DNA of 37,851 nucleotides, taken from Actinomadura opuntiae (GTDB lineage Bacteria > Actinomycetota > Actinomycetes > Streptosporangiales > Streptosporangiaceae). Location of the stretch: the NCBI RefSeq assembly GCF_030283205.1, contig NZ_JASNWF010000042.1, positions 1 to 37,851 on the forward strand, read 5' to 3'. This document shows, in pieces, positions 6,846-15,660 of the stretch. The translations under genes were made by a program, and so were the position numbers. Below the pieces are notes generated by a model that saw nothing but the letters and a program-made list of their open reading frames with translations, had not been told where the DNA came from and did no database searches. Each line of letters opens with the position of its first letter. Positions within the stretch are counted from its first letter, which is position 1.

Positions 6846-9340
6846 TGGGCAAGGTCACGCTCCGCAACCTGGCGGCGCACAAGATCAGGCTGGTGCTGAC
6901 GGCCGTGGCGGTGATCCTCGGCGTGGCGTTCGTGGCCGGCACGCTGATCTTCACCGACACGATGAACAAGCAGTTCGACGACCTGTTCAGCCGGGTCGGC
7001 AAGAACGTCGCCGTGGACGTGCGGGCCAAGAAGGTCGTCGGCGGCGACGATGACGGGCGGGCGGCGCAGCCGGTGCCCGCGTCGATCCTGAAGGCGCTGC
7101 GCGCCGTCGACGGGGTGAAGGACCCGCAGGGCAACGTCAACGGGTACGCGGCCGTCGTGGGCCGGGACGGGAAGGTCATCGGCTCGGGGTCGCAGGGCCC
7201 GCCGCAGCTCGGCTCGAACTGGAACACCGGCGGGTCGTTCGACCTGAAGGAGGGCCGGGCGCCGCACGGCCCCGGCGAGGTGATCATCGATGCGGAGACC
7301 GCGAAGAAGGGGAGGCTCGCGGTCGGCGAGACCGTCGGGATCGTGTCGTCGGGGCCGCCGCAGCGGATGCGGATCGTCGGGCTGATCGACACCGGGAACC
7401 TGATGGGCGCGAGCGTCACCGCGTTCGACACCCCGACGGCGCAGAGGCTGATGCTGAAGCCCGGCTACTTCAGCGACATCGAGATGGGCTCCACCGGCCC
7501 GTCGGAGGCGCAGCTGCGCGACCGGGTCGCGAAGGTGCTGCCGGGCGGCGTGGAGGCCGTCACCGGCACGAAGATGCGCGACGAGAACAAGAGCGACGTC
7601 GCGCAGATCATGGGGTTCTTCCGCACGTTCCTGCTGGCGTTCGCGCTGATCTCGATCTTCGTCGGGGCGTTCATCATCTTCAACACGTTCTCGATGCTGG
7701 TGGCGCAGCGGACCCGGGAGCTGGCGCTGCTGCGCGCGATCGGCGCGGCCCGCCCGCAGGTGACGCGGGCGGTGATCGGTGAGGCGGTCGCGGTCGGGGT
7801 CGTCGGGTCGACGCTGGGGCTGGCGGCCGGCGCGGGCCTGGCGGCGCTGCTGCAGACGCAGATGGGCGACGCCGCGTCGGGCGGGCTGACGTTCACCGCG
7901 ACGCCGGTGATCTGGTCCTACGTCGTCGGGATCGTGGTGACGGTGGTGTCGGCGTACTTCCCGGCGCGGCGCGCGGCGAAGATCCCGCCGGTGGCGGCGA
8001 TGCGCGACGACGTGGCGCTGCCGCAGCGGACGCTGCGGATCCGGGTGGCGCTGGGGTCGCTGCTGACGCTGGTCGGCGCGGGCCTCATCGGCGCGGGTCT
8101 GGCCGGCAACGGCGGGAACCCGGCGGTGCCGGTGGGCGCGGGCGCGTTCGCGGTGTTCATCGGGATCGCGATGCTCGCGCCGGTGATCAGCGTCCCGGTG
8201 GTGAAGGTGCTGGGGTGGCCGTTCGCGCGGCTGCTGGGCGCGCCGGGCCGGCTGGCGCGGCAGAACGCGCTGCGCAACCCGCGCCGCACCGCCGCGACCG
8301 CCGCGGCGCTGATGATCGGGCTGGCGCTGATCACGACGGTGAACGTGCTGGGCGCGACGATGCGCGCGTCGATCGACAAGCAGGTGGACGCGCAGTTCGG
8401 CGCGGACTACCTGGTGCAGGCGACCGGCGGCGACATCGCCCCCGACGCGGCGCAGAAGATCAAGGCGGCGCCCGGGGTGGAGTCGGCGTCGCCGACCTAC
8501 GAGGGCACCGCGAAGATCGACGGCAAGCGCGGCACGTACATGTCGGGCGACGTCGGCGTGATCGCGAAGGCGGCGCGGCTGAAGATGGTGTCGGGCGGCA
8601 CGTCGATCGGCCCGGACGGGCTGATGGTGAACGAGTCGACCGCCAAGGACAAGGGCTGGCACGTCGGGTCGACGGTGCCGGCGCTGTTCCCCGACGGGAA
8701 GACCGAGCGGCTGAAGGTCACCGGGATCTTCGCCAAGAGCGACCTGATCGGCGGCCGGATCGTCTCCGAGCAGGTGTACCTGCGGCACACGGTGCGGCCG
8801 TCGGTGGACGCGGTGCTGGTGAACGCCTCCAGGACCGACGCGTCGACCAAGACGTCGATCGAGTCGGCGCTGAAGGCGTACCCGAACCTGAAGGTGTCGG
8901 ACCAGACGTCGCTGAAGAAGGACGCCCGCAAGCAGGTCGACGGGTTCGTGACGTTCCTGTCCATCCTGCTGGCGATGTCGGTGATCATCGCGGCGGTCGG
9001 GGTGGTCAACACCCTGGCGCTGTCGGTGATCGAGCGGACCCGGGAGATCGGGCTGCTGCGCGCGATCGGGATCTCCCGCCGGCAGCTGCGCCGGATGATC
9101 CGGGTCGAGTCGATCGTGATCGCGGTGTTCGGCGCGGTGCTCGGGATGGGCATCGGGGTGGCGTTCGGCGCGGCGCTGCAGAACGCGCTGAAGGACCAGG
9201 GCCTCGGGGTGCTGGCGGTGCCGTACGGGACGCTGGGCGTGTACCTGGTGGTCGCGGCGGTGATCGGTGTGCTGGCGGCGCTGTGGCCGGCGTGGCGCGC
9301 CGGGCGGATGGACGTGCTGAAGGCCATCTCCACCGAGTAG
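6842..9340 (+). CDS. FtsX-like (MacB type) ABC transporter permease
   Basis: The 832-residue membrane partner of the ATPase upstream. It has two copies of the unit 'membrane segment, large extracellular domain, three-helix FtsX domain'. Unit 1 starts with the helix at about 14-36, followed by an extracellular domain, and its FtsX helices begin near 260 (FLLAFALISIFVGAFIIF). A linker rich in charged and Pro residues leads to unit 2, which begins with RNPRRTAATAAALMIGLAL. Its final FtsX domain starts near 700 (FLSILLAMSVIIAAVGVVN) and ends at the stop. The conserved RTREIGLLRAIG / RTRELALLRAIG loop, which contacts the ATPase, is present in both units. The double-unit form is common in actinobacteria. 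The start is ATG 6842 (MMGKV), overlapping the ATPase stop; ATG 6845 is equally possible. Substrate unknown. Confidence 0.93.
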   Translation: MMGKVTLRNLAAHKIRLVLTAVAVILGVAFVAGTLIFTDTMNKQFDDLFSRVGKNVAVDVRAKKVVGGDDDGRAAQPVPASILKALRAVDGVKDPQGNVNGYAAVVGRDGKVIGSGSQGPPQLGSNWNTGGSFDLKEGRAPHGPGEVIIDAETAKKGRLAVGETVGIVSSGPPQRMRIVGLIDTGNLMGASVTAFDTPTAQRLMLKPGYFSDIEMGSTGPSEAQLRDRVAKVLPGGVEAVTGTKMRDENKSDVAQIMGFFRTFLLAFALISIFVGAFIIFNTFSMLVAQRTRELALLRAIGAARPQVTRAVIGEAVAVGVVGSTLGLAAGAGLAALLQTQMGDAASGGLTFTATPVIWSYVVGIVVTVVSAYFPARRAAKIPPVAAMRDDVALPQRTLRIRVALGSLLTLVGAGLIGAGLAGNGGNPAVPVGAGAFAVFIGIAMLAPVISVPVVKVLGWPFARLLGAPGRLARQNALRNPRRTAATAAALMIGLALITTVNVLGATMRASIDKQVDAQFGADYLVQATGGDIAPDAAQKIKAAPGVESASPTYEGTAKIDGKRGTYMSGDVGVIAKAARLKMVSGGTSIGPDGLMVNESTAKDKGWHVGSTVPALFPDGKTERLKVTGIFAKSDLIGGRIVSEQVYLRHTVRPSVDAVLVNASRTDASTKTSIESALKAYPNLKVSDQTSLKKDARKQVDGFVTFLSILLAMSVIIAAVGVVNTLALSVIERTREIGLLRAIGISRRQLRRMIRVESIVIAVFGAVLGMGIGVAFGAALQNALKDQGLGVLAVPYGTLGVYLVVAAVIGVLAALWPAWRAGRMDVLKAISTE

Positions 9341-9390
9341 GGCCGGGCGGCCGGCCCGGTGCGCGAGCCCGCCGGGCCGGTGCGCAAAGG

Positions 9391-9429
9391 CGAAGCCCCG
9401 GTCCCCCTTCGAGGGGGGCCGGGGCTTCG
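9391..9429. terminator. strong bidirectional hairpin terminator
   Basis: Arms 9391-9407 and 9413-9429 form a 17-bp stem (one G-U pair) closed by a UUCGA loop. It lies between the converging permease (+) and oppF (-) genes and can serve both. There is no U tract, as is usual for high-GC actinomycetes. Confidence 0.85.
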
Positions 9430-9498
9430 GCGTGCGGGAGGCACGCCCATGGGCGGGTCCTCACCAACCGGCCCGGCCGGGGCCGGGCCGGCCGGTCG

Positions 9499-10680
9499 CT
9501 AGTCGGTCGGTTCGCCGTCGGTGTCGGCGGCCGGTGCGGCGCCGGGCGCCACCGCGGCCTTGGCGACCTCGTCGGTCGCCGACACCGTGGTGTTCTCCGG
9601 GAAGTGGCAGGCGGCATGGTGGCCGTGGCTGAGCTCGATCAGCGGCGGCTCGACCTGCTTGCAGATGTCCTGCGCCTTCCAGCAGCGGGTGTGGAACCGG
9701 CACGCGGGCGGCGGGTCGAGCGGGCTCGGCACGTCGCCCTGCAGCCGGATCCGCTGCCGCCCGCCGCGCTCGCTCGGGTCGGGGATCGGCACCGCCGACA
9801 GCAGCGCGTTGGTGTAGGGGTGCATCGGCCGCTCGTACAGGTCGTTGCGGTCCGCGATCTCGACGATCTTGCCGAGGTACATGACGGCGACCCGGTCGGA
9901 GATGTGCCGGACGACCGACAGGTCGTGCGCGATCACCACGTAGGTGAGGTCGAGCTCGTCCTGCAGGTCCTCCAGCAGGTTGACGACCTGCGCCTGCACC
10001 GACACGTCCAGCGCCGACACCGGCTCGTCCGCGACGATCAGCTTCGGCTTGAGCGCCAGCGTGCGGGCGATGCCGATGCGCTGGCGCTGGCCGCCGGAGA
10101 ACTCGTGCGGGTACCGGTTGTAGTGCTCGGGGTTGAGGCCGACGAGCTCCAGGATCTCCTGGACGGCCTTCTTCACGCCGTTCTCGGTCTGGATGTTCTG
10201 CAGCCGGAACGGGGCCCCGACGATCGCGCCGACCGTCTTGCGGGGGTTCAGCGACGAGTACGGGTCCTGGAAGATCATCTGCAGGTCGCGGCGGAGCGGC
10301 CGCATCCGGGCCTGCGACATCCGGGTGATGTCCTGGCCCTCGAACCGGATGGTGCCGAAGCTGGGCTCCAGCAGCCGCATGATCATCCGGCCGGTGGTGG
10401 ACTTGCCGCAGCCCGACTCCCCCACCAGGCCGAGGGTCTCGCCCTTGCGGACGGAGAACGACACGCCGTCGACGGCCTTCACCGCCCCGACCTGCCGGCG
10501 CAGCAGCCCCGCGGTGACGGGGAAGTGCTTGCCGAGGCCGTCCACCTCCAGCAGCATCTCCCCGTCCCGGACGGGACGGGCCGCTGCCGCGTCGGCGGAG
10601 GTCTGCGCGGCGCCGGGGACGGCGGTCCCCTGCGCGGCGGTCTCAGAAGTGCTCACAGTCCTGTTCCCCGTGCTCGTCAC
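9499..10680 (-). CDS. oppF: Oligopeptide ABC importer ATPase OppF (operon 1)
   Basis: One of two ATPases powering import of peptides (or nickel-type substrates) through OppB/OppC. Walker A is GESGCGKST, the Q-loop lies in MIFQDPYSSLNPR, the signature is FSGGQRQR and Walker B is LIVADEP. The C-terminal oligopeptide-transporter extension has the cysteine set (CRFHTRCWKAQDIC ... CHF) that binds an Fe-S cluster in related proteins. After that comes a ~30-residue Ala/Pro tail. The start at GTG 10680 overlaps the oppD stop as GTGA, suggesting coupled translation; a second in-frame GTG at 10656 is possible. The protein is 393 residues including a ~45-residue variable N-terminus. It is the last gene of the operon and faces the terminator at 9391-9429. 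Confidence 0.93.
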   Translation of the reverse strand: MTSTGNRTVSTSETAAQGTAVPGAAQTSADAAAARPVRDGEMLLEVDGLGKHFPVTAGLLRRQVGAVKAVDGVSFSVRKGETLGLVGESGCGKSTTGRMIMRLLEPSFGTIRFEGQDITRMSQARMRPLRRDLQMIFQDPYSSLNPRKTVGAIVGAPFRLQNIQTENGVKKAVQEILELVGLNPEHYNRYPHEFSGGQRQRIGIARTLALKPKLIVADEPVSALDVSVQAQVVNLLEDLQDELDLTYVVIAHDLSVVRHISDRVAVMYLGKIVEIADRNDLYERPMHPYTNALLSAVPIPDPSERGGRQRIRLQGDVPSPLDPPPACRFHTRCWKAQDICKQVEPPLIELSHGHHAACHFPENTTVSATDEVAKAAVAPGAAPAADTDGEPTD

Positions 10681-11747
10681 AGCTTCGGCCGGATCTCGGA
10701 TTCCCAGATCTCCCGCTTCTTCTCCAGCGGGAGATGGCAGGCCACCTTGTGGCCCGGGACCGCCTCGACCAGGTCGGGCCGCACCGTCGTCGACTTGTCG
10801 CCGTTCAGGTCCCGGTAGGCGCACCGCGGGTTGAACGCGCAGCCCTCCGGCACGTTGATCAGGCTCGGCGGGGTCCCCTTGATCGGCATCAGCCGCTCGG
10901 TGCGCGCGCGGTCCAGCCGCGGCATCGAGCCGAGCAGCCCCCAGGTGTAGGGGTGCAGCGGCTTGTGGAACGCCTCGTCGACCGGGGCGTACTCGGCGCA
11001 GCGGCCCGCGTACATCACCAGGATGTCGTCCGACAGCTCCGCGACCACCCCGAGATCGTGGGTGATCATGATGACGGCGGAGTTGAACTCCTCCTGCAGG
11101 TCCCGGATCAGGTCCAGGATCTGCGCCTGGACGGTGACGTCCAGCGCCGTGGTCGGCTCGTCGGCGATCAGCAGCTCGGGGTCGCAGGACAGCGCCATCG
11201 CGATCATCGCGCGCTGCCGCATGCCGCCGGAGAACTGGTGCGGGTAGTCGTCGACCCGCTTGTCGGGCTTGGGGATGCCGACCCGGCCGAGCATGTCGAC
11301 GGCGTGCTTGCGCGCCACCTGCTTGGACACGTCGTTGTGCACCCGGTAGGCCTCGATGATCTGGCTGCCGACGGTGTAGAAGGGGTGCATCGACGACAGC
11401 GGGTCCTGGAAGATCATCGCCATCTTGCGGCCGCGCAGCCGGCGGACCTCGCCGCGGGGGGCGCCGACGAGCTCCTTGCCGTCCAGCCAGATCTCCCCGG
11501 ACACGTTGGCGTTGTCGCGGTTGTGCAGGCCGAGGATGCCGAGGCTGGTGACGCTCTTGCCGGAGCCGGACTCGCCGACGATGCCGAGGGTGCGGCCCCG
11601 CTCCAGCTGGAACGACAGGCCGTCCACGGACTTGACCAGCCCGTCGTCGGTCGGGAAGTGGATCTTGAGGTCGCGGACCTCGAGGAACGCCGTGGGAGCT
11701 TGCCCCCCGGCGGCCGGCGCGGTGCCGGCCGGGGTGGTGTCGGTCAT
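10677..11747 (-). CDS. oppD: Oligopeptide ABC importer ATPase OppD (operon 1)
   Basis: Partner ATPase to OppF. It has 356 residues: Walker A GESGSGKSV (Ser-Val in place of the usual Ser-Thr, as is common in OppD), Q-loop in MIFQDPLSSMHP, signature FSGGMRQR, Walker B LLIADEP and H-loop in MITHDLG. The C-terminal segment contains INVPEGCAFNPRC, typical of the OppD/DppD extension with Fe-S cysteines. The N-terminal ~20 residues are Ala/Gly/Thr-rich and variable. The start at ATG 11747 shares one base with the oppB stop (TGATG), and the end overlaps oppF (GTGA), so oppB-D-F form one translationally coupled unit. Confidence 0.94.
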   Translation of the reverse strand: MTDTTPAGTAPAAGGQAPTAFLEVRDLKIHFPTDDGLVKSVDGLSFQLERGRTLGIVGESGSGKSVTSLGILGLHNRDNANVSGEIWLDGKELVGAPRGEVRRLRGRKMAMIFQDPLSSMHPFYTVGSQIIEAYRVHNDVSKQVARKHAVDMLGRVGIPKPDKRVDDYPHQFSGGMRQRAMIAMALSCDPELLIADEPTTALDVTVQAQILDLIRDLQEEFNSAVIMITHDLGVVAELSDDILVMYAGRCAEYAPVDEAFHKPLHPYTWGLLGSMPRLDRARTERLMPIKGTPPSLINVPEGCAFNPRCAYRDLNGDKSTTVRPDLVEAVPGHKVACHLPLEKKREIWESEIRPKL

Positions 11748-12769
11748 CAGGCCAGCCTCACTCTCGGGTCGACGACGGCGTACAGCAGGTCCACGATCAG
11801 GTTCATCAGCACGACGAACAGCGCCGTGGTGATCGTCACGCCGACGACCACGGGCAGGTCGCTCTGGTTCACCCCGTCCAGGGCCAGCCGTCCGAGCCCG
11901 GGCAGGCCGAAGGTCGCCTCGGTGATGATCGCGCCGCCCAGCAGCAGGCCGAAGTCCAGGCCGAACACGGTCAGGATCGGCGTCAGCGTGGCGCGCAGCG
12001 CGTGCCGGGTGACGACCGTGGACTCCTTGAGCCCCTTGGCCCTCGCCGTGCGGACGAAGTCCTCGTTCATGGTCTCCAGCATGCCCGCCCGCGTGAGCCG
12101 CGCGTACATCGCGGCGTACAGCAGCGCGAGGCTGATCCACGGCAGGATCAGGGAGGTGAACCAGCCCGCCGGGTCCCTGCTCAGCGGTGTCCAGTTCACC
12201 TCGGGCAGGATGCCCCAGGCGTGCACGACGTAGGCCAGGCCCAGCAGGCCGGTGAAGAAGATCGGCAGGGAGACGCCGGCCAGCGCGATGATCATCGCGG
12301 CGCGGTCGAAGATGCTGCCCTTCTTCAGCGCCGACACGACGCCGGTCGCGACGCCCGCCAGCAGCCACAGCACGGCGGCGCCGACCGCGATGGACAGGGT
12401 CACCGGCGCCCGCTGCATCAGCTGCGGCGTCACGGCCTGGTTGGTCCGGAAGGAGTAGCCCAGGCACGGGGCGGAGCAGTGCACCGTGGACGTGCCGGTG
12501 TCGTAGTCACCGCCGGTGACGAGCGTCTTCATGAACTCGCCGTACTGCACGAAGAACGGCTTGTCGAGGCCGAACCGCTCCTTGATCGCGTGCAGCGTGG
12601 ACGGGTCGGGCGCCTTTCCCGCGAACCGCGCCGCGAGGTCGTCGGTGGACACACCGGCGAGCTTGGGCAGCAGGAAGAAGATCCCGTACGTCACGAGGGT
12701 GATCACGATCAGCAGCGCTACGGCGCCGAGCAGGCGGCGAACAAGGAATGCGATCACAGCGTCTGGCAC
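11747..12769 (-). CDS. oppB: Oligopeptide ABC importer permease OppB (operon 1)
   Basis: Inner-membrane channel subunit that pairs with OppC. The 340-residue protein starts with the usual N-terminal helix (FLVRRLLGAVALLIVITLV), then an extracytoplasmic segment of about 90 residues with a CSAPCLG pair of cysteines, and five further helices. The cytoplasmic EAA loop reads DFVRTARAKGLKE and ends with the family C-terminus (LLYAVVDPRVRLA). The GTG at 12769 is the earliest good start. Its leader is occupied by a perfect hairpin (12774-12801) and no free Shine-Dalgarno sequence is seen, so initiation may be weak by design. It lies 81 nt after oppA and overlaps oppD. Confidence 0.93.
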   Translation of the reverse strand: MPDAVIAFLVRRLLGAVALLIVITLVTYGIFFLLPKLAGVSTDDLAARFAGKAPDPSTLHAIKERFGLDKPFFVQYGEFMKTLVTGGDYDTGTSTVHCSAPCLGYSFRTNQAVTPQLMQRAPVTLSIAVGAAVLWLLAGVATGVVSALKKGSIFDRAAMIIALAGVSLPIFFTGLLGLAYVVHAWGILPEVNWTPLSRDPAGWFTSLILPWISLALLYAAMYARLTRAGMLETMNEDFVRTARAKGLKESTVVTRHALRATLTPILTVFGLDFGLLLGGAIITEATFGLPGLGRLALDGVNQSDLPVVVGVTITTALFVVLMNLIVDLLYAVVDPRVRLA

Positions 12770-12773
12770 GGGC

Positions 12774-12801
12774 GGCCGCCGGGGGATCGGCCCCGGCGGC
12801 C
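12774..12801 (-). other. perfect stem-loop between oppA and oppB (operon 1)
   Basis: GGCCGCCGGGG (12774-12784) pairs fully with CCCCGGCGGCC (12791-12801) around a 6-nt loop. It lies 49 nt after the oppA stop and 4 nt before the oppB GTG. Such structures in importer operons protect the upstream binding-protein mRNA from 3' decay or reduce read-through. This one would also block ribosome access to oppB. Confidence 0.7.
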
Positions 12802-12850
12802 ACCCTCTGCCTTCACCTGCCTTCTATCGGGTAGTGCGGAAGGTGCCTGC

Positions 12851-14605
12851 TCAGCCGGTCACACCGAGGTTGGCGTAGTCGTACATGCCGTAGCCCGGGT
12901 GGACGTAGACGTTGGTGAGCTTCGGCGACCTGTACAGCAGGGACTTGGCGTAGACGGTCGGGATGATCGCGGCCTGGTCGCGGACGCGCTGGTCGATCTG
13001 GTTGTAGATCTGCGCGCGCTGGCTCGGGTCCTGGATCTTGACGACGTCGTTCCACATCTTGTCGATCTGCGGGTCCTTCAACATGGAGATGTTGACGTTG
13101 CCCGTGTCGACGATCGCCTTGCCGTCAGTGGCGGCCTGCAGGTAGCCGTAGCCGGTCGGCCAGTCGGGCGCCCAGCCGTAGGTGCCGAGACCCACGTTGT
13201 TCTTCTTGTTGAACGCCGGCGAGCCGATCTGCTCGTTGGTGTAGGTGCCGTGCGGGTAGCCCTTGAGGGTCAGCTTGATGCCGACGCGGCCGAGCGCCTG
13301 CTCCATCGCCTCCGCGGCCGCCTGCTCCTTCGGGCGGTCGCTGCGGAACAGCATCGTCACGGAGAAGCCGTTCGGCTTGCCGCACTTGGCCAGCGACTGC
13401 TTGGCGGCGTTCACGTCGCCGGTGTAGCCGACCTGCGCCTTGGTGTAGGCGTCGGTGCCCTTCTGGCGGCCCTCGATGTTCGACGGCATGATCGAGGTGG
13501 CCATCTCGCCGCCGACCGCGCCGCCGTAGGCGCGCCAGAGCGCGTCGCGGTTGGTCGCGTAGACGATCGCCTTGCGGCACTCGAGGTTCGGGATGACCTC
13601 GGTGTCGATCGGCATGTACCAGTGGAAGCCGGCCAGCGGGTCGTCGGAGTTGGCCTTGAGCTTGGGGTCGCTCAGGATCTTCTGCCGGGCCGCGGCCTGC
13701 ACGCCGGTGCCGGGCAGGTCGATCTGCACGGTGCCGTCGATCTCACGGTTGTCGATCTCGTCCGCCGACAGGCCGGACTGGACGACGACCTTGTCCGGCA
13801 GGCCCTTGCGGTTCGGGTCGGTCTTCGGGTCCCAGTAGGTGTTGCGGACCAGGGTGCCGCCCTGCTTCATCTTGTAGTCGGCCTGCCACTTGTACGGGCC
13901 CGAGGAGAACGGGTGCATGCCGTACTGGGTGCCGGTGTCCTTGGCCTGCGGGACCGGGACGGTCTGGCCGCTGAACATCACCAGCTGGTCCCACTCGGAG
14001 AACGGCGCCTTCAGGTGGAAGACGACGGTCGAGTCGTCGGGCGTCGTGACGCCCTTGAAGTGGTCGAGGTTCTTGTCCTTGAACGGGCCCTTGTAGTCGC
14101 CCGCGTCGAGCATCTGGGTGAAGTACGACGGGCCGTTGCGCAGGACGCCGCGGTCGAAGGTGCGCGCGACCGCGTACTTGATGTCCTGGGCCTTGATGAC
14201 GCTGCCGTCCTCGTACTTCAGGCCCGGCTTGAGCTTGTAGGTCCAGGTCTTGCCGCCGTCGGTCGCCTGGCCGAGGCCCTGCGCGAGGTCCGGCGACGGC
14301 TTGGTGCCCTCCTGGCCCGGCTTGGAGGCGTAGGTCACCAGCGTCCGGGAGTACAGCCGGATGAAGTCCATGCCGTAGGCGTAGTAGATGTTGGCGGGGT
14401 CGAGCGACTCGAAGTCGTCCGGCTGCGCCATCACCAGCGTGCCGCCCTTTTTGTCGGACGCGTTGACGATGCCCGAGGACCCGGCGTCGAACTTCGCCTT
14501 GCCCCCGTCGCCGCCGGAGTCGTCGCCCCCGCCACAGGCGCTGAGCCCGAGGCTCAGGACGACGGCTCCCGCCGCCGCCACGGAGATGACCTTGGAAGAT
14601 CTCAT
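12851..14605 (-). CDS. oppA: Oligopeptide-binding lipoprotein OppA (SBP_bac_5, operon 1)
   Basis: Extracytoplasmic solute-binding lipoprotein that captures substrate for the OppBCDF importer. The 584-residue precursor has a positively charged start, a hydrophobic core and the lipobox LSAC, with lipidation on Cys24. A Gly/Asp-rich linker follows. The family-5 fold shows the entry motif about 'GGTLVMAQPDDFESLDP' and a mid-protein SSGPYKW segment. The ATG at 14605 was chosen over an upstream in-frame start because it gives a clean signal peptide and follows a GGGAAG site. It lies 36 nt after oppC and precedes a strong stem-loop, consistent with preferential expression. Peptide specificity cannot be read from sequence; nickel or other ligands remain possible. 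Confidence 0.93.
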   Translation of the reverse strand: MRSSKVISVAAAGAVVLSLGLSACGGGDDSGGDGGKAKFDAGSSGIVNASDKKGGTLVMAQPDDFESLDPANIYYAYGMDFIRLYSRTLVTYASKPGQEGTKPSPDLAQGLGQATDGGKTWTYKLKPGLKYEDGSVIKAQDIKYAVARTFDRGVLRNGPSYFTQMLDAGDYKGPFKDKNLDHFKGVTTPDDSTVVFHLKAPFSEWDQLVMFSGQTVPVPQAKDTGTQYGMHPFSSGPYKWQADYKMKQGGTLVRNTYWDPKTDPNRKGLPDKVVVQSGLSADEIDNREIDGTVQIDLPGTGVQAAARQKILSDPKLKANSDDPLAGFHWYMPIDTEVIPNLECRKAIVYATNRDALWRAYGGAVGGEMATSIMPSNIEGRQKGTDAYTKAQVGYTGDVNAAKQSLAKCGKPNGFSVTMLFRSDRPKEQAAAEAMEQALGRVGIKLTLKGYPHGTYTNEQIGSPAFNKKNNVGLGTYGWAPDWPTGYGYLQAATDGKAIVDTGNVNISMLKDPQIDKMWNDVVKIQDPSQRAQIYNQIDQRVRDQAAIIPTVYAKSLLYRSPKLTNVYVHPGYGMYDYANLGVTG

Positions 14606-14641
14606 TACTTCCCTTTCACTACTGCCGGCCAAGTGCCGGGG

Positions 14642-15646
14642 TCAACGGGACCGAGGGTCGAGAGCGTCGCGCAGACCGTCACCGAACAGGTTGAAGGCGA
14701 GCACGGTGACGAAGATCGCCAGACCTGGGACGATGACGAAGTGCGGGGCGACGGAGTACAGCTCGGTGGCCTGGTTCAGCATCCCGCCCCAGGACGGCGC
14801 GGGCGGGTTGATGCCGACGCCCAGGAACGACAGCGCCGCCTCGAACAGGATGTTCGTCGGGATCAGCAGCGTCGCGTACACGGTGATCGGCGCGACGAGG
14901 TTCGGCAGCAGCTCCTTGAACAGGATGTAGGAGTTGCGCGCGCCCATGCTGCGGGCCGCGTCGACGAACTCCCGCTCCCGCAGCGACAGCGTCTGCCCGC
15001 GGATGATGCGGCCGATGTACGGCCAGGCGAAGAAGCCGATGACGAACACCAGGATCGCGATCCGCAGGTTGTTGCCCGACAGCCCGAGCATGCTGTTGGG
15101 CAGCACGCCCGACAGCGCGATCGCGAACATGATCAGCGGGAAGGCCAGGAAGATGTCCATCAGCCGGGCGATCACCATGTCGACCCAGCCGCCGAAGAAG
15201 CCGGCCGCGACGCCGAGCAGCGTGCCGATGACCACCGACACCAGCGTGGCGAGCACGCCGATGATCAGCGAGACGCGGGCGCCGTACAGCACGCGGGCGA
15301 ACAGGTCGCGGCCGTTGACCGGCTCGATGCCGAAGATGTGGTGCGCGCCGATCCCGCCGAACTTGCCGTAGGGCGTGCCGAGCGTCGGGTCGACGAGGGT
15401 CTGGTGGAACTTGTCGGGCGAGGACCCGAACCAGCCGACCAGCAGGTCGGTGACCCCGGGCAGGGCGGCGACGATGAGCAGGACGATGAACACGGCGCTG
15501 GCCATCGCGACCTTGTCCCGCTTGAGGCGGGTCCAGGCGATCTGGCCGAGCGAGCGCCCTTGGATCGACTTGCGGTCCACACCCGCGAGGACGGCGTCCG
15601 GTTGTGCTTCCGCCTCGGAACCGGAGACCTCGATCGGTGCCCCCAC
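14642..15646 (-). CDS. oppC: Oligopeptide ABC importer permease OppC (operon 1)
   Basis: Second channel subunit; 334 residues with a cytoplasmic N-terminus of about 45 residues (OppC_N), a first helix (MASAVFIVLLIVAALPG) and an external segment ending in HIFGIEPVNGRDLFARVLYG. The five-helix core has the EAA loop EREFVDAARSMGA and the C-terminal FNLFGDGLRDALDPR, the OppC signature. Being first in the operon, ahead of oppA, is unusual. The GTG at 15646 is supported by AGGAGG at 15655-15660 on the minus strand, 8 nt away. An ATG at 15653 is out of frame. The leader upstream is about 240 nt if the promoter near 15892 is right. Confidence 0.94.
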   Translation of the reverse strand: MGAPIEVSGSEAEAQPDAVLAGVDRKSIQGRSLGQIAWTRLKRDKVAMASAVFIVLLIVAALPGVTDLLVGWFGSSPDKFHQTLVDPTLGTPYGKFGGIGAHHIFGIEPVNGRDLFARVLYGARVSLIIGVLATLVSVVIGTLLGVAAGFFGGWVDMVIARLMDIFLAFPLIMFAIALSGVLPNSMLGLSGNNLRIAILVFVIGFFAWPYIGRIIRGQTLSLREREFVDAARSMGARNSYILFKELLPNLVAPITVYATLLIPTNILFEAALSFLGVGINPPAPSWGGMLNQATELYSVAPHFVIVPGLAIFVTVLAFNLFGDGLRDALDPRSR

Positions 15647-15660
15647 GCTTCATACCTCCT

